Source: Saprospiraceae bacterium
GTDB lineage: Bacteria > Bacteroidota > Bacteroidia > Chitinophagales > Saprospiraceae
Direction of reading: 5' to 3'
Length of the DNA stretch: 27,306 nt
NCBI GenBank assembly: GCA_016715105.1
Contig: JADKBO010000005.1
Coordinates: 1 to 27,306 of the forward strand
Under the pieces are notes generated by a model, which worked only from the letters and a program-made list of their open reading frames with translations, was not told where the DNA came from and did not search any database. This document shows positions 1 to 9,651 of this stretch, piece by piece; the first letter of the stretch is position 1, and each line of letters opens with the position of its first letter. A program made the translations under genes and the position numbers.

Positions 1-1408
1 TTGTTCCTTGTAGAAATCTATATTGGTTATTAGGCGCAGTAGCATAAATCTGAACACCAGGTGAAAAGATATCAATCTCCTTTGTGCCGTAATTTGAAAA
101 TCCTGCAACCCATCTTCACCTTTTTGTGAAAGAGCGCCTACCTCGATCCAGTTTTTAGCATATTTTTCCTTTTTTGAAAATTGAAATCCACTTTTGCCAA
201 GGTGGTCATTAGGGAAGTTACTCTTCTATGTCGGTATTTTCACCACTGTTTCCTGCTGCATGCACCAATAATACACATCTTTTGAAGCTGCATATTTTAC
301 CGCCTCATTCACTACCTTTTTATCCCAAGAATATGCCTTTCCAAAAGACATGTTGATGATGCTTGCTCCATTGTCAACAGCATATCTGATTGCATTTGCC
401 ACATCTTGTCTCTTTCGTCACCATCTGGAACCGTTCTTACAGACATCAATTTTACATTAGCAGCAATACTATTCATACCGATGTTGTTGTTTCTTACTGC
501 ACCAACAATACCTGCAATGTGTGTACCGTAAAGGATCTGGCCCTTCCACATCATTATTTCATAGTATTTCTCATAAGAATCAGCATATTTATCTTTTACT
601 ATGTCTGCTCTTGGATCAAATTCAGTATTGTAAGCAAATTCGTTGTTTTGTATTTCTCTTTTTATCATTGAGCGGTTCAAAAGTATAAATTCTTTAATTT
701 CCTCAATACTGCCCCTCTTCCCTCACTATCTTCCATGATCTTTTTTCACTCCTCTTTACCAAAGCCAATCCGGGATCTTCAGAAACATCCAAATTTTTGA
801 TTTCTGATAAATTGAGATTTTGTGCCTTTAAACCTTTTCAACATTATTCAAAGCATCTATGATTCTGCCCTTCCTGCCTCATCAATTTGAGCCAATCGAG
901 ACTCAGCTTGTGTTTTTATCTAAAACCTCCTTTTCAACTTTTTTGAAAAGTTCATATTCTTCTTTTTGTGTTTTGTTTATTTTGGCAGGGTCTGCGTTGG
1001 CATATTTATATTTCAACTTGTTGTATACCTCGTGCCTTCACAACTGTCTGCATCGACATTTTTGCCATCAGGGCCACCTAGAAATTCCATCCATGCACAT
1101 CATCTATGTAACCGTTTTTATCATCATCTATTCCATTGTACGGAATTTCTCCTGGATTGGTCCAGATATTATCTTTAAGATCTTGGTGGTCGATATCAAC
1201 TTTACTTGAGTCTATGATCGCCACAACAACAGTTTGACCTTCGCTTTTGATAAGTTCTTTGCCTTTATGCTTTATCACCGCCAATTCCATTGTAGCCATC
1301 TTCACTACTGAGGTGAAACCATTTTGTAATATTTCCTTGTGTGCCTTGAGCATTGATGTTGATGAATGATGCTGCAGTCAACAAGATTAATAAAAGTCTT
1401 TTCATCAT
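1..1408 (-). CDS. Secreted S8 (subtilisin-family) serine protease, partial, frames broken
   Basis: Subtilisin-family endopeptidase, probably exported. The start at 1408 gives a signal peptide (MMKRLLLILLTAASF, ending near NAQG). The mature chain opens with a block like KWFHLSSEDGYNGIGGDKAY, typical of Bacteroidota S8 enzymes. The catalytic Asp block (VVVAIIDSSKVDIDHQDL) is at about 1190-1240, followed by an acidic Ca-site-like block (GIDDDKNGYIDD) and GWNFLGGPDGK. The catalytic His block (GTHIAGIVGA) is near 480-530. An insertion of roughly 150 residues separates the Asp and His blocks, which I recall from Bacteroidota members of the family. The window ends at PGVQIYATAPNNQYRFLQGT, just before the expected catalytic Ser block, so the Ser is not visible. 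Indels near 1265, 1075 and 540 and several others split the frame. The family is confident; the substrate is unknown. Confidence 0.85.
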
Positions 1409-1666
1409 TAAATTTGAATTTTATAATTTGTATTTAAACGTGGTAAAGGATCGAATTATATCGTTTTCATAATCATTATGAAAGGTTTTATAATTCTGGT
1501 CAACAAAACTATGACTTTGTAAATGGTTTTACCTCATATTTTGTTTCTCATTAAAACTAGTATATTCCTTGATTTTTTGGGTACAAAACATATCAAAATT
1601 AAAATATGTGTCTGATTTTACGTTTTAACATTAGATATTTACGTTTAATAAACCATAACCATCATA

Positions 1667-2482
1667 ATGTACAAAACAAGCGATTATTGATCGTATCAGC
1701 TTGTTTATTTGTTATATACACGGGCTCAGGACAAGAATTAAGCGTAAGGAGCGGCGTAGGAGCTTCTACTTATTGGGGTGATTTAAATTCTGGAGCAATT
1801 TTCAAGATATCAAAATAGCAGCGGTTTGCAAAGGCCAGTTGTTTTTAACCTACCAACCTAGCAGAATTTTTACCTTGAGGGGCAATCTGGCAGTTGGTAA
1901 AATAATGGGTGATGATGCTTTGTCTGAAAGTTTGGCAGAGAGAAAGAAATTTGAGTTTTCAAACCGCCTGCTTGATTTTTCTGGCCAGAGTCATGATACA
2001 TCCATGGTCTATTCCTCTTAATGATTCCCACTTTGTTTTGACACCTTTATTAGTTCAGGTTTATCTGTTTTTAATTTTGATCCAAGGACAACTTACAATG
2101 GCAATATGTATAGGCTTCAACCTTTGGCACTGAGGGTCAGGAGGTATGCCTGGTTTTGGAGAAAAGTATCAGCTACACAGTTGAGCATTCCTATTGGTGG
2201 AGGACTTAAATGCAAGTATCTGAAGGAATGAGTGTGGATCATTGAGTCTTATGCTCACAAAACATTTACAGATTATATTGATGATGTGGGTGCAATACAT
2301 GAATTATTTTGAATTACTGGCTGAAATGATTATTGGCTGCCCAGCTTTCAGACAGATCACCAGAAGCATTGGGTTTATCTGAACCAATCGATAGACCAAC
2401 AGGATCAGCAAAAGGCGGAAAGCTTGACCACTACGCCTTTATGACTAGTGTGAGTGTCGTCTATAGACTTTACGTCAAATAA
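1667..2482 (+). CDS. DUF6089-family outer-membrane beta-barrel protein, frames broken
   Basis: Predicted outer-membrane barrel of unknown function. The N-terminus is a signal peptide (NKRLLIVSACLFVIYTGSGQ) whose frame is reached from the ATG at 1667 only through an indel. Next come ELSVRSGVGASTYWGDLNSG, LRGNLAVGKIMGDDALSES and RNLSFQT. Further on, spread over different frames, are YRLQPLGTEGQG, MPGFGEKY, LSIPIGGG and FTDYIDDVGA. These match the conserved blocks of DUF6089 proteins as I remember them. The last strand ends DHYAFMTSVSVVYRLYVK with a stop at 2480-2482. Its length of about 270 residues fits the family. At least five frame changes occur. Homologues often sit beside uppS and bamA, but here the next gene is a secreted dehydrogenase, so context gives no functional hint. 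Confidence 0.72.
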
Positions 2483-2497
2483 TAAAAGAAGGGTTTC

Positions 2498-2505
2498 TAA
2501 ATTTG
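2498..2505 (+). promoter_or_regulatory. Possible -7 element (TAAATTTG)
   Basis: The octamer matches the Bacteroidota -7 consensus TAnnTTTG and lies about 130 bases before the dehydrogenase coding region. No TTG at the -33 position was found, so the support is weak. Confidence 0.25.
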
Positions 2506-2637
2506 GATTGGATAATGTTATTTGTCCCGACAGGTCTTCTTGGATTTTAAGAGGAAAGTGATCAAACACTTGCCGTGATTTGTGTGTTGTAGTCATTCAT
2601 GGAGCGTTTTGCTAAAATTACCATCTATAATTAAACC

Positions 2638-4005
2638 ATAAGAACCGATCATTATTTTTGTTATTGCTTGCCTTTCTTTTACAAATGCTTTTTCCCAAAA
2701 TTCTGTGGTGTTGGATGAAGTTACTAGTGGACTTTCAAAACCAATTGGTATTGTAAATGATGGAAAATCTAATTTTTATATGTGGTAGAACAAAGTGGAA
2801 CGATCAAGAAATTTGATCCGATCCAAAAATCTTCACCAGAATTATTTGCTAATTTAACATCAAAGTAAATAGTAATGGTGGTGAAAAAGGGTTACTTGGA
2901 TTGGCATTCCACCCAAAGTATGATGAAATGGCTTTTCTTTGTAAACTATACAACTGCTTCGCAATCGATCATTGCTAGATTTAAGGCACTCAATGGTGTT
3001 TTTGATTTAGCATCCGAGAAAATAATTCTCTCCGTTGCACAACCTTTTCAAACCACAATGCAGGTGATTTTGGCGTTTGGACCAGATGGCTTTTTATATG
3101 TACCAATGGGTGATGGTGGAAGTGGTGGAGATCCTGGTAATAGGGCTCAAAATGGACAAAATTATTGGGAAAAATCCTTAGACTTGATATCAATACAGAA
3201 ACGCACTTACCTCATCCCTGCGGACAATCCTTTTGTAAGTTTTTCTACTGTAAAGCCAGAGATTTGGGCATTGGGCTTGAGAAACCTGGAGAATAAGTTT
3301 CACAAAAGGAGGTGATTTGTACATTGCTGATGTGGACAAGATAAAATGGAGGAATCAATTTTCACGCTGCAAATGATAATTCGGGATTAAATTACGATGG
3401 CGATGTAAAGAGGAACTGACAATTACAATATTAATGGTTGTGGGAGACCTCAGTCGTTTTACAAACCCTATCCACACCTATTTACACAGTTCTCAAATGG
3501 TTGTTCGGCAACAGGTGGTCACTGTGTGAAGGAAGTATGGAATCATTGAAAGGGAAATACTTTTTGGTGACTTCTGTTCTAAAAAATGTGGTGGTTGACT
3601 AATGTATATGGGCGTAGTCAGACACCGAGGAAGTGTTTTTTAATATGGGGGAGGTCAACTTTCAGCCTGGTCTTTCATACGGGTGAGATTTATGTTACTG
3701 GGTACAACCAAGGAGAAATTTATAAAATCAATGACCCAACTACAGGCTTTGATGACCTTAATCAGCCATCTTCTGACATTGTAGCTTATCCCAATCCTAC
3801 CAATGGAAAGATTTTCATCGAATCTGATTTTCTTAAAAAGAATCCATAATAATTTTACATGATGCTACTGGTCGAGAAGTGCTCAAACCAAGGTTTCGAA
3901 TAATTCTAAAGTTGAATTGGACATGGCATTATTTCCAAAAGGGTTTATCTCCTCAGTTTAAGAAATGAAAATACATGGATCAGTTCCAAAATCATCAATG
4001 AATAA
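2638..4005 (+). CDS. Secreted PQQ-type glucose/sorbosone dehydrogenase with T9SS sorting tail, frames broken
   Basis: Six-bladed propeller of the soluble glucose/sorbosone dehydrogenase (GSDH) family, which usually uses pyrroloquinoline quinone to oxidise sugars outside the cytoplasm. A hydrophobic export signal (IIIFVIACLSFTNAFSQ) leads the chain; its start codon is damaged, so 2638 is approximate. Family blocks in order are GLSKPIGIVNDG, GEKGLLGLAFHPKY with the conserved His, LAFGPDGFLYVPMGDGGSGG, EIWALGLRNPWRISF (after frame correction), DLYIADVGQ and GEIYVTGYNQGEIYKI. After about 3775 a type A T9SS sorting domain follows: IVAYPNPTNGKIFIES, then HDATGREVLK and a final LSLRNENTWISSKIINE. 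The protein is therefore probably exported by type IX secretion and surface-anchored or released. Frame breaks occur near 2781, 2865, 3050, 3170, 3290, 3610 and 3850. The exact substrate is not predictable. Confidence 0.87.
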
Positions 4006-4042
4006 AAGGTGCTTAAATTTCTTTGCAAGGATTTGACTATTT

Positions 4043-5899
4043 CTATACCTTATTTCCTTTGAGTGCAAGCGCTGCGGCTCGGTCCATGGCTCTTTCTACT
4101 AAAGGTCGGGAATAGTTGTTTAATTCATCCATCGCGCTTAAGATTTTATCCTTTCCTCTTGTTTAACCATGTTTTGCAACATTTCAGCTTTTGCCGCTAG
4201 GGTAATGATTTCGCTTTCAGAGAATATATCCACGTTTTGCTTTACAAATTTATCAGTTCATTCAAGACCATGTTTGCTTCCACTATTGCTTCTTTGATAG
4301 ATCTTTGACTCATATCTTTTCAGCATTGCGAATGGAATCCAATAACATGAGAGCCATTTCTTCTTCACTGATACCATAGCAGATTTGATTTCAACTTGAG
4401 TTGCCTTATTTGACCTCAATTCTTTTGCCCGAACTGTCAATATGCCATCAGCATCGAGAATAAAAGCAATTTCAATTTTGGGCATTCCAGCAACCATTGG
4501 AGGAATATCTTTCAATATGAATTCCCAAGTTTTCTATTGTTTTCCACCAATTCACGCTCTCCTTGATAAACAGTAACCTCAGATTACTTTGACCATCCAC
4601 AGAAGTTGTGTAGTTTCTAGCTGCTCTGATTGGGACCTTACTATTGCGCGGAATGATGGTATCCATCAAACCCCGACTGTCTCAATGCCGAGTGAAAGTG
4701 GAGTTACGTCGAGCAATAATAAATCTTTGCGATTACCTGCTAAAATATCTGCCTGAATAGCTGCGCCTAATGCAACAACTTCATCGGGATCAACGCCAGT
4801 AAAGGGAGTTTTTCCAAAAAACTTTTCGACTTCTTTGTAAACCTTTGGCACTCTGGTAGATCCCCCAACCATTACCACAAGATCAATGTCTTTGGTGGAT
4901 AATTCTGCATCCTTCAAAGCCTGTTCGCAAGAAGTGATGGTTTTTTTGACCAGACTTTCAATTAAATTATCAAAAGTTTCCCTTGAAATTTCTACATTCA
5001 AGTCATTGATTACTATGAGAGCGTTTGATTCTGTGCTCAGTAGTTTTTTGGCTTTAATTGCAGCCATTCTCAACGTTTGATTGTAATCATTTGCAGAGAA
5101 AGACGATTCATTTAGCGCATATTTTTCTTTCCAATGGTCAACAATGAGTTGGTCAAAATCGTCGCCACCCAAATGCGTATCTCCATGTGTGGATAAGACT
5201 TCAAAAAGGCCATCTTCTACTTTGAGGATGGAAATATCAAAAGTACCACCGCCTAAATCATAAACAGCAATTGTTTTTCCTCAGTTCTCGACAAACCTAC
5301 ACCATAACCTAAACTAGCAGCCGTAGGTTCATTGACAATTCTCAAAACATCCAATCCTGCTAATTTTCCAGCATCTCTTGTTGCTTGCCTCTGAGCATCA
5401 TTGAAATAAGCAGGAACCGTTATTACACAAGCATTCACCTCTTGTTTAAGGAAATCTTGAGCTCTTTTCTTGAGTTCTTTCAATATCAAAGCACTCAAAT
5501 CGATGGGTGTAAAGTATTTCTCACCAACCTGAATCCTTACTAAAGCCTCTTCAGATTCTGGAGCTATCACTTTGTAGCCATGATCATTACCGTCTGCCAT
5601 CACATCATTGTAAGATCTACCCATCATTCTCTTGATGGAATAAATGGTTCTTTCTGGATGGATGGTCTGCATCTCTACAGCAGCATCACCAATAATCGCT
5701 TCGTTTTGCTCATTGAAATAAATAACTGACGGCACCAATGTCCTTTTACCACTTGCATCTGGGATGGCTTTTGCTTGCCCATTTTCTATATAGGACACTA
5801 AACTATTGGTTGTACCCAGGTCAATGCCAATGATGGTTTTGACAAATTTTGGTCTGAAGTTTTTATTTCACCACTGGTGATGTCTATTGGTATTTTCAT
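4043..5899 (-). CDS. hscA: Hsp70-type chaperone HscA (Fe-S cluster assembly), frames broken
   Basis: ATP-dependent Hsp70 chaperone. The opening MKIPIDITSGEIK, placed before the GIDLGTTNS phosphate loop, and the total of about 618 residues point to the Fe-S assembly paralogue HscA rather than DnaK. Visible landmarks are VITVPAYFNDAQRQATRDAG, RIVNEPTAASLGYGVG, GGDDFDQLIVDHW, DLVVMVGGSTRVP, GVDPDEVVALGAAIQADILA and LLLLDVTPLSLGIETVG. The substrate-binding part follows with IPRNSKVPIRA, PPMVAGMPKIEIAFILDADG and LRSNKATQVEIKSA. The C-terminus reads ERAMDRAAALALKGNKV. Indels fall near 5810, 5260, 4670, 4530, 4360 and 4150. The gene stands apart from iscU, hscB or fdx in this window. A well-formed promoter lies just upstream. 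DnaK remains a less likely alternative. Confidence 0.85.
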
Positions 5900-5951
5900 G
5901 ATTTTAGTCTAAACTGCGTATCTATACGGAGATTTTGGGGTATTAACGGCA

Positions 5952-5982
5952 CAAACATAGGAACAACTAAAGTGGCATACAA
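5952..5982 (-). promoter_or_regulatory. Promoter of hscA (TTG, 20-nt spacer, TATGTTTG)
   Basis: On the minus strand a TTG at 5982-5980 is followed after 20 bases by TATGTTTG at 5959-5952, a good match to the Bacteroidota -33/-7 pattern (TTG and TAnnTTTG). The expected start of transcription is near 5945, giving a leader of about 45 bases to the hscA ATG. It sits immediately after the stop of the upstream acetyltransferase gene, so hscA can be transcribed on its own. Confidence 0.55.
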
Positions 5983-5984
5983 GT

Positions 5985-6489
5985 TTATTTCACAAGTTTC
6001 TCCATTACAAAATCATCCATGACATAACCATTTCCTATTTCAAGGACCATTTCTTTTTTGACATAAAAGCCATTTGCAAGATAGAAATCCACGGATTTGT
6101 TATGTTTGTTTACATTCAATTGTAAATATTGAATGTTAGCATTCCTTGCAGCATCTTCTGCCGCCTGAATCAATTTTTTCCCAGCACCTTTGCCATGATA
6201 ATCAGGGTGAACATATAGTTTATGCACTTTGGTATAAGGTTCAGATTCGTTTAGTGCTAAGTTTTCATAAGAGATAAAACCAAAAGTTTTGTTTTTATCT
6301 ACAATGACCACAAACCTTACTCCGTTATCCATTTGAGCGGCTATAGTATCAACATTATACATTAAGTCCAACATATAACTTATTTGACCTTGACTCAAAA
6401 TGTTTTGGTATGTTTTAGGCCAAGTTTGCTAGCGATTTCAATAATTTCTTGAATATTTTCTATTTGAGCTAGTTTGGTAGTATACACAT
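5985..6489 (-). CDS. GNAT-family N-acetyltransferase
   Basis: Acetyl-CoA-dependent acetyltransferase of the GNAT fold. The readable part (from 6398) contains RFVVIVDKNKTFGFISY (beta strands 2-3), then KVHKLYVHPDYHGKGAGKKL, which is motif A with the R/Q-x-x-G-x-G/A acetyl-CoA loop as HGKGAG. QYLQLNVNKHNKSVDFYLANG (motif B) follows, then FVMEKLVK at the end. The real N-terminus lies further upstream: YTTKLAQIENIQEIIEIASK, at about 6485-6425, joins the main frame through an indel near 6425, and the ATG at 6487-6489 needs one more base change. The corrected length of about 168 residues is normal for the family. The substrate is unknown. The gene is divergent from the LysM gene and about 85 bases before hscA. 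Confidence 0.85.
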
Positions 6490-6535
6490 TTAATCAATTT
6501 TATTATAAGTAGTTACAAATTACAAAAAATTGTAA

Positions 6536-6543
6536 TATATTTG
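6536..6543 (+). promoter_or_regulatory. Possible -7 element of the LysM gene (TATATTTG)
   Basis: TATATTTG matches TAnnTTTG and lies 19 bases before the ATG at 6563, which would leave a short leader. No clear -33 TTG is seen at the right distance. The 73-base gap to the divergent acetyltransferase start must also hold that gene's promoter. Confidence 0.45.
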
Positions 6544-6562
6544 TCTTCTCAAACCGAATTAC

Positions 6563-7378
6563 ATGAAAACGAATCACTTTATGATGATTGTCTTGGCATT
6601 GCTGCCTATGACCATATTTGCACAAAATAAAACGACTGAACTAGATTTGCAAATGACTGAAAAAGGCTTTCCTTTTGTGGAGTGCAATTTAGGTCAATTT
6701 GGTACACTGTACAATATTTCAAAAACATTCTCTATTCCCTTGACAAGAATTCAAGATGCCAATGGGATCAATGATGCTACAGAAGTTCAGGCAGATAAGA
6801 TGCTGAGAGTACCCATTAATACCGACTTACTCAGAAACAATTTTAAATCTGAGTCAAGTTATTTTACACGGTTAGACCGGGTGAGACTTTGTACCGCATT
6901 GCAAAGGTTTACTTCAAAAGAGAAGTAAAAGATGTGATGCAGCTCAATGGCATGACTGATGGTCAACTTCAATTGGGTAAACGATTGTTGATAGGTTATT
7001 ACCTATCAGAAAGTAGTGATGTTCCACAAGAAGTTGCAGTGGAAGAAAAGCCTGATACAGTAGTAGGACCACCAGTAATTTGGGTGAAGGAGCGAGGAAT
7101 CGCATTGTGGAATAAAGTGCAAAGCCATTCAGGTAAACGATTTGTATTACATGGATCTGCAAAAATCAATACAGATGTTGAATTATACAACCCACATATG
7201 CGTAGATCCGTTCGTGCAAAGGTAGTAGGCAGAATTCCAGACGGTACTTATGCCAAAAGATATTGACATTATTCTTTCATCTGCTACGGCCAGTGCTTTG
7301 GGAGCCCTCGATGCTCGATTTATGGTGGAAATGCGGTATGCTATTCCTGCAGACCAAAGTATATCATCGGCAAGATAG
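6563..7378 (+). CDS. Exported LysM-domain protein with C-terminal RlpA-like barrel domain
   Basis: Probable envelope protein that binds peptidoglycan. MKTNHFMMIVLALLPMTIFA is a clear signal peptide. A first LysM-like module reads GQFGTLYNISKTFSIPLTRI with the typical NGI and IN-T spacing. A second, clearer LysM is PGETLYRIAKVYFK followed by VMQLNGM, after correction of an indel near 6870. The C-terminal 80 residues (RFVLHGSAKINTDVELYNPH, then AKVVGRIPDGTYAKDIDI and ALGALDARFMVEM) resemble the double-psi barrel tail seen in other Bacteroidota LysM proteins. A run of four A at 7255-7258 has one base too many and shifts the frame just before that tail ends; the corrected stop is at 7376-7378. 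Corrected length is about 271 residues. The last residues (QSISSAR) look atypical, so the true end could differ. Confidence 0.8.
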
Positions 7379-7409
7379 ATATGAATGTAATATGTTAGCG
7401 GTGCAATGT

Positions 7410-8259
7410 TTAAAGCGCTTCAACTTCAGAAAGAGAAAGTCCAGTAGTTTCTGCTATTTCCTTGTTTGTGAAAATTCCTCGTTTCTTTAATTTCTGAGCT
7501 ACTGCTTTTAATTTTTCGTCTCCTATCGCTTTACCTCTTGCTTCTCCTCTTGCTTCTGCATCTATTCTATACATTTCTCGCGTCCGAATGCCATCAAGGT
7601 ATTTGTCATAAGCCAATAATTGTTCCGGAGTATAATTGCTTTCTTTAGTCAGTTCTATTGCCTCCAATATTTCAGGCGGTAGCGGGAAGTTTTCGTTGTT
7701 CATGCTCAATAGTTTATGCATTTCAGATAAGTAACGCAACCAAAGGACTGTAAGTTTCTTATCAATGGGATTTTTGGAAGTGAATTTTGGAAGTTCTACA
7801 AAAATCAAATGTAGGGCATCTAAAGTTTTCGAAGGGTCTTTTTGATGTTTCATTTGATAATGATGATACCAATCTTGAGTTTCTTTATCAAATTTTTCAT
7901 TTACAATAGATAGCGCATAAACAGGCATGAGTTCAATGTAATTCACGCCCTTTAACAATTGGCGATAAAAGACTTTGGTTGCATTAAATAAAACTCTGTT
8001 TATAAAGGCATCAGTCCAAAACATTTGCATTTCTACAATAAATTGTCTTCCAAAAGAATCACGACACCTAACATCTACAATGGAATTTTCAATATTGCCG
8101 GGGATTCAGGTATGAGTTCGGTTTGCATATATTCAATTTCCAGAATCTCTTGACCTGTTTCAAGGGGCAATAAAGCATTCAAAAAGAAATGGTAATTTTG
8201 GGATGTTCTCCAAACACTCGTTTGAATATTAAGTCATTTTTCGGGTCTAAATATCTCAT
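7410..8259 (-). CDS. Rpn-type PD-(D/E)XK nuclease / transposase-like protein (PDDEXK_2)
   Basis: Member of the PD-(D/E)XK transposase-like family (PF12784), related to recombination-promoting Rpn nucleases. MRYLDPKNDLIFKRVFGEHP at the start 8259 is the family signature. The catalytic region is SIVDVRCRDSFGRQFIVEMQ, where the Asp of VDVR and the E-x-Q motif of VEMQ are the expected metal-binding and active residues. The C-terminus has the usual charged stretch (EARGEARGKAIGDEKLKAVA) and a short helix-turn-helix-like tail (IFTNKEIAETTGLSLSEVEA). One indel near 8098, in a short C/G run, is the only break. TATATTTG at 8288-8281 is a plausible -7 element. Such genes occur in many copies in Bacteroidota genomes and are often poorly expressed. 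No flanking inverted repeats or target duplication were seen. Confidence 0.88.
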
Positions 8260-8447
8260 CTTTCAATAGTTTTTCAAAATCAAATATAAATCGAAGAGAT
8301 AATAGGTAGATAGAAATTATCCGTAATTAAACGTTTATAATCGTTTAGAAACGGATAGATGGAATTTCTAAGAATGCAATACTAAGAATGTCTTGCTTTC
8401 ATTATTTCAATGGTTAGGAAGTAATTTTAGATACTTCTCTGGACGAG

Positions 8448-8470
8448 AGACGAAAGATGAAAGACGAAAG
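8448..8470 (+). repeat. Left arm of a 23-nt inverted repeat (GACGAAAG-rich)
   Basis: The arm is built from two AGACGAAAG-like units separated by TGA. It pairs with 8694-8716 with 21 of 23 bases matching by eye. Another GACGAGAG unit precedes it at 8442, so the arm looks like part of a short degenerate tandem. Confidence 0.65.
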
Positions 8471-8693
8471 TTCAATAAATGCCACCAAGCTAACCTAGTT
8501 GGAAAAATAGTTTTATTTTTTTTCAAGTTTGCCTTACTCCCGAACTTTGAAATAATAAAATCGCACATAAAAAAGTTACTTTTTTTTCTAAATGAAAGGT
8601 ACTAATGAAGAATTGGAAAGAGTCAGTATTTGACATTTAAAATAGGCTTTAACTCTGTTTTCTGATACCTATGGAGGTAATAAAGCAATCTTT

Positions 8694-8716
8694 CTTTCGT
8701 CTTTTCTCTTTCGTCT
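8694..8716 (-). repeat. Right arm of the 23-nt inverted repeat
   Basis: On the minus strand this reads AGACGAAAGA, GAA, AAGACGAAAG; it differs from the left arm only in the central bases. It ends 18 bases beyond the stop of the lipoprotein gene and could also act as part of its 3' region. Confidence 0.65.
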
Positions 8717-8734
8717 TTTTCTTCCGAACCATTA

Positions 8735-9430
8735 TTAATTATTACTTGCTTCATATTTCAATACCAAATTGGTAGCATAAAAACTTCCCACCCAAGGAAA
8801 GCCCATCCAAAGCCTCACATTTCCAAATTGACGTGCTTGAATGTGTGGACGCAAATCCGAAACTGTAAATGTACCTGAAGTGCCTGCTCCTGATAGTACA
8901 ATGTCTGCAGTCGCACTAGTAGGTTCAATGGTTAGCGTCACTTGTATGATAAAGGGTTGGTTTTTGGAAAGGAGCCAAAATCGTTTTCACTATTGTCATT
9001 TACCCTGACTTTTCCATTTTCTAAGAAATCAATATGTAAAAACTCTCATAGATAGAGGTTGGTTGGTTATGGGCTTCAAATTGCAAGGTAGCAACACCAC
9101 CTTGATCAGGAATGTAAAGGGTACCTGTAAAACGTATTTTCCATCTCCTTTTGACTCCGAAGCAACTCCTTGCAAACCATCGACAATGGCAGGATTATTT
9201 GGCCGAGTTATTTTTACCCATTTGCCGGGCATATTAGCAATTTTTTCTACGGTACAGTTATGCACCGGGCCATCTATGCGCACAGTGCCAACTTTTTGCG
9301 CTGTAGCAGGGCTTTGACCTATCACATCAGTTTCAAAATTTGCAACCAAAATACTTTTTCCGGCACAACCCCAAAGGCTCATGAAAGCTAGTAGGAAATA
9401 AAGTGTTTGTTTTGCTGCGGAGACATTCAT
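8735..9430 (-). CDS. Hypothetical lipoprotein
   Basis: Predicted lipoprotein of about 231 residues with no family I can name. The signal sequence TLYFLLAFMSLWGCAGKS has a lipobox (LWGC), so the mature N-terminal Cys is near residue 22. The mature part reads ILVANFETDVIGQSP, VRIDGPVHNCTVEKIANMPG and KWVKITRPN. After an indel near 9130 it continues GTLYIPDQGGVATLQFEAHN, YESFYIDFLENGKVRVNDN and VTLTIEPTSATADIVLSGAG. The pattern of beta strands suggests a jelly-roll or concanavalin-like fold, but that is inference. A second frame break lies near 9025 and a third near 8945. TATTTTTG at 9459-9452 is a possible -7 element 22 bases before the ATG. The gene is divergent from dnaE2. Confidence 0.7.
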
Positions 9431-9605
9431 GATGTGAAGTTTTGGTTAATCCAAAAATATAACTTTTTCAGTGGAATTCATTACGTTTAAAGACATTATC
9501 GTTCAATTACAGCCCAATGACGGTATGTTTTAATTTCTGTCTCCGTTGATCAACCCAGCCTGCTGTTACGAATACACTTAAACTCATCAAAACTTAAAAC
9601 ATAAT

Positions 9606-9643
9606 GACGAAAAATAAGACAAAATTATGACGTAAAAATAGAC
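9606..9643 (+). promoter_or_regulatory. Direct repeat (GACGnAAAA-nn-AGAC) upstream of dnaE2, candidate operator
   Basis: GACGAAAAATAAGAC at 9606-9620 and GACGTAAAAATAGAC at 9629-9643 agree at 12 of 15 positions and are 23 bases apart, about two helical turns. The downstream copy covers the place where a -33 box would lie for the -7 element at 9652-9659. Such spacing fits a dimeric regulator. The regulator is unknown. Confidence 0.4.
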
Positions 9644-9651
9644 AATAGATG

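Larger units (their letters stand above)
8260..8734. other. 475-base noncoding spacer
   Basis: No convincing gene on either strand. The left part holds a 14-base tandem (CTAAGAATG at 8368 and 8382) and two CGTTTA copies near 8335. The middle is AT-rich with long T runs. A 23-nt inverted repeat (see separate entries) brackets 8448-8716. The only open frame of note, about 70 codons on the plus strand from 8393, lacks recognisable motifs and runs through the repeat, so it is not called. Confidence 0.6.

Noticed and set aside
859..1209. Plus-strand open frame of 116 codons
   Set aside because: It lies antisense to the S8 protease and has the composition of a reverse shadow; no motif.
7410..8259. 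Active insertion sequence around the PDDEXK_2 gene
   Set aside because: No terminal inverted repeats or target duplication flank the gene itself; the nearby inverted repeat lies entirely upstream of it.
8393..8605. Plus-strand 70-codon frame in the spacer
   Set aside because: It is built from the GACGAAAG repeat and T-rich sequence (FFFKFALL, FFLNERY); no ribosome-binding site or homology.
8442..8725. CRISPR-like array from repeated GACGAAAG units
   Set aside because: The units are only about 10 bases, lie in opposite orientations and have no regular unique spacers or cas genes.
9480..9600. Remnant of an imuB-like gene upstream of dnaE2
   Set aside because: No frame in this short stretch shows any Y-family polymerase motif.
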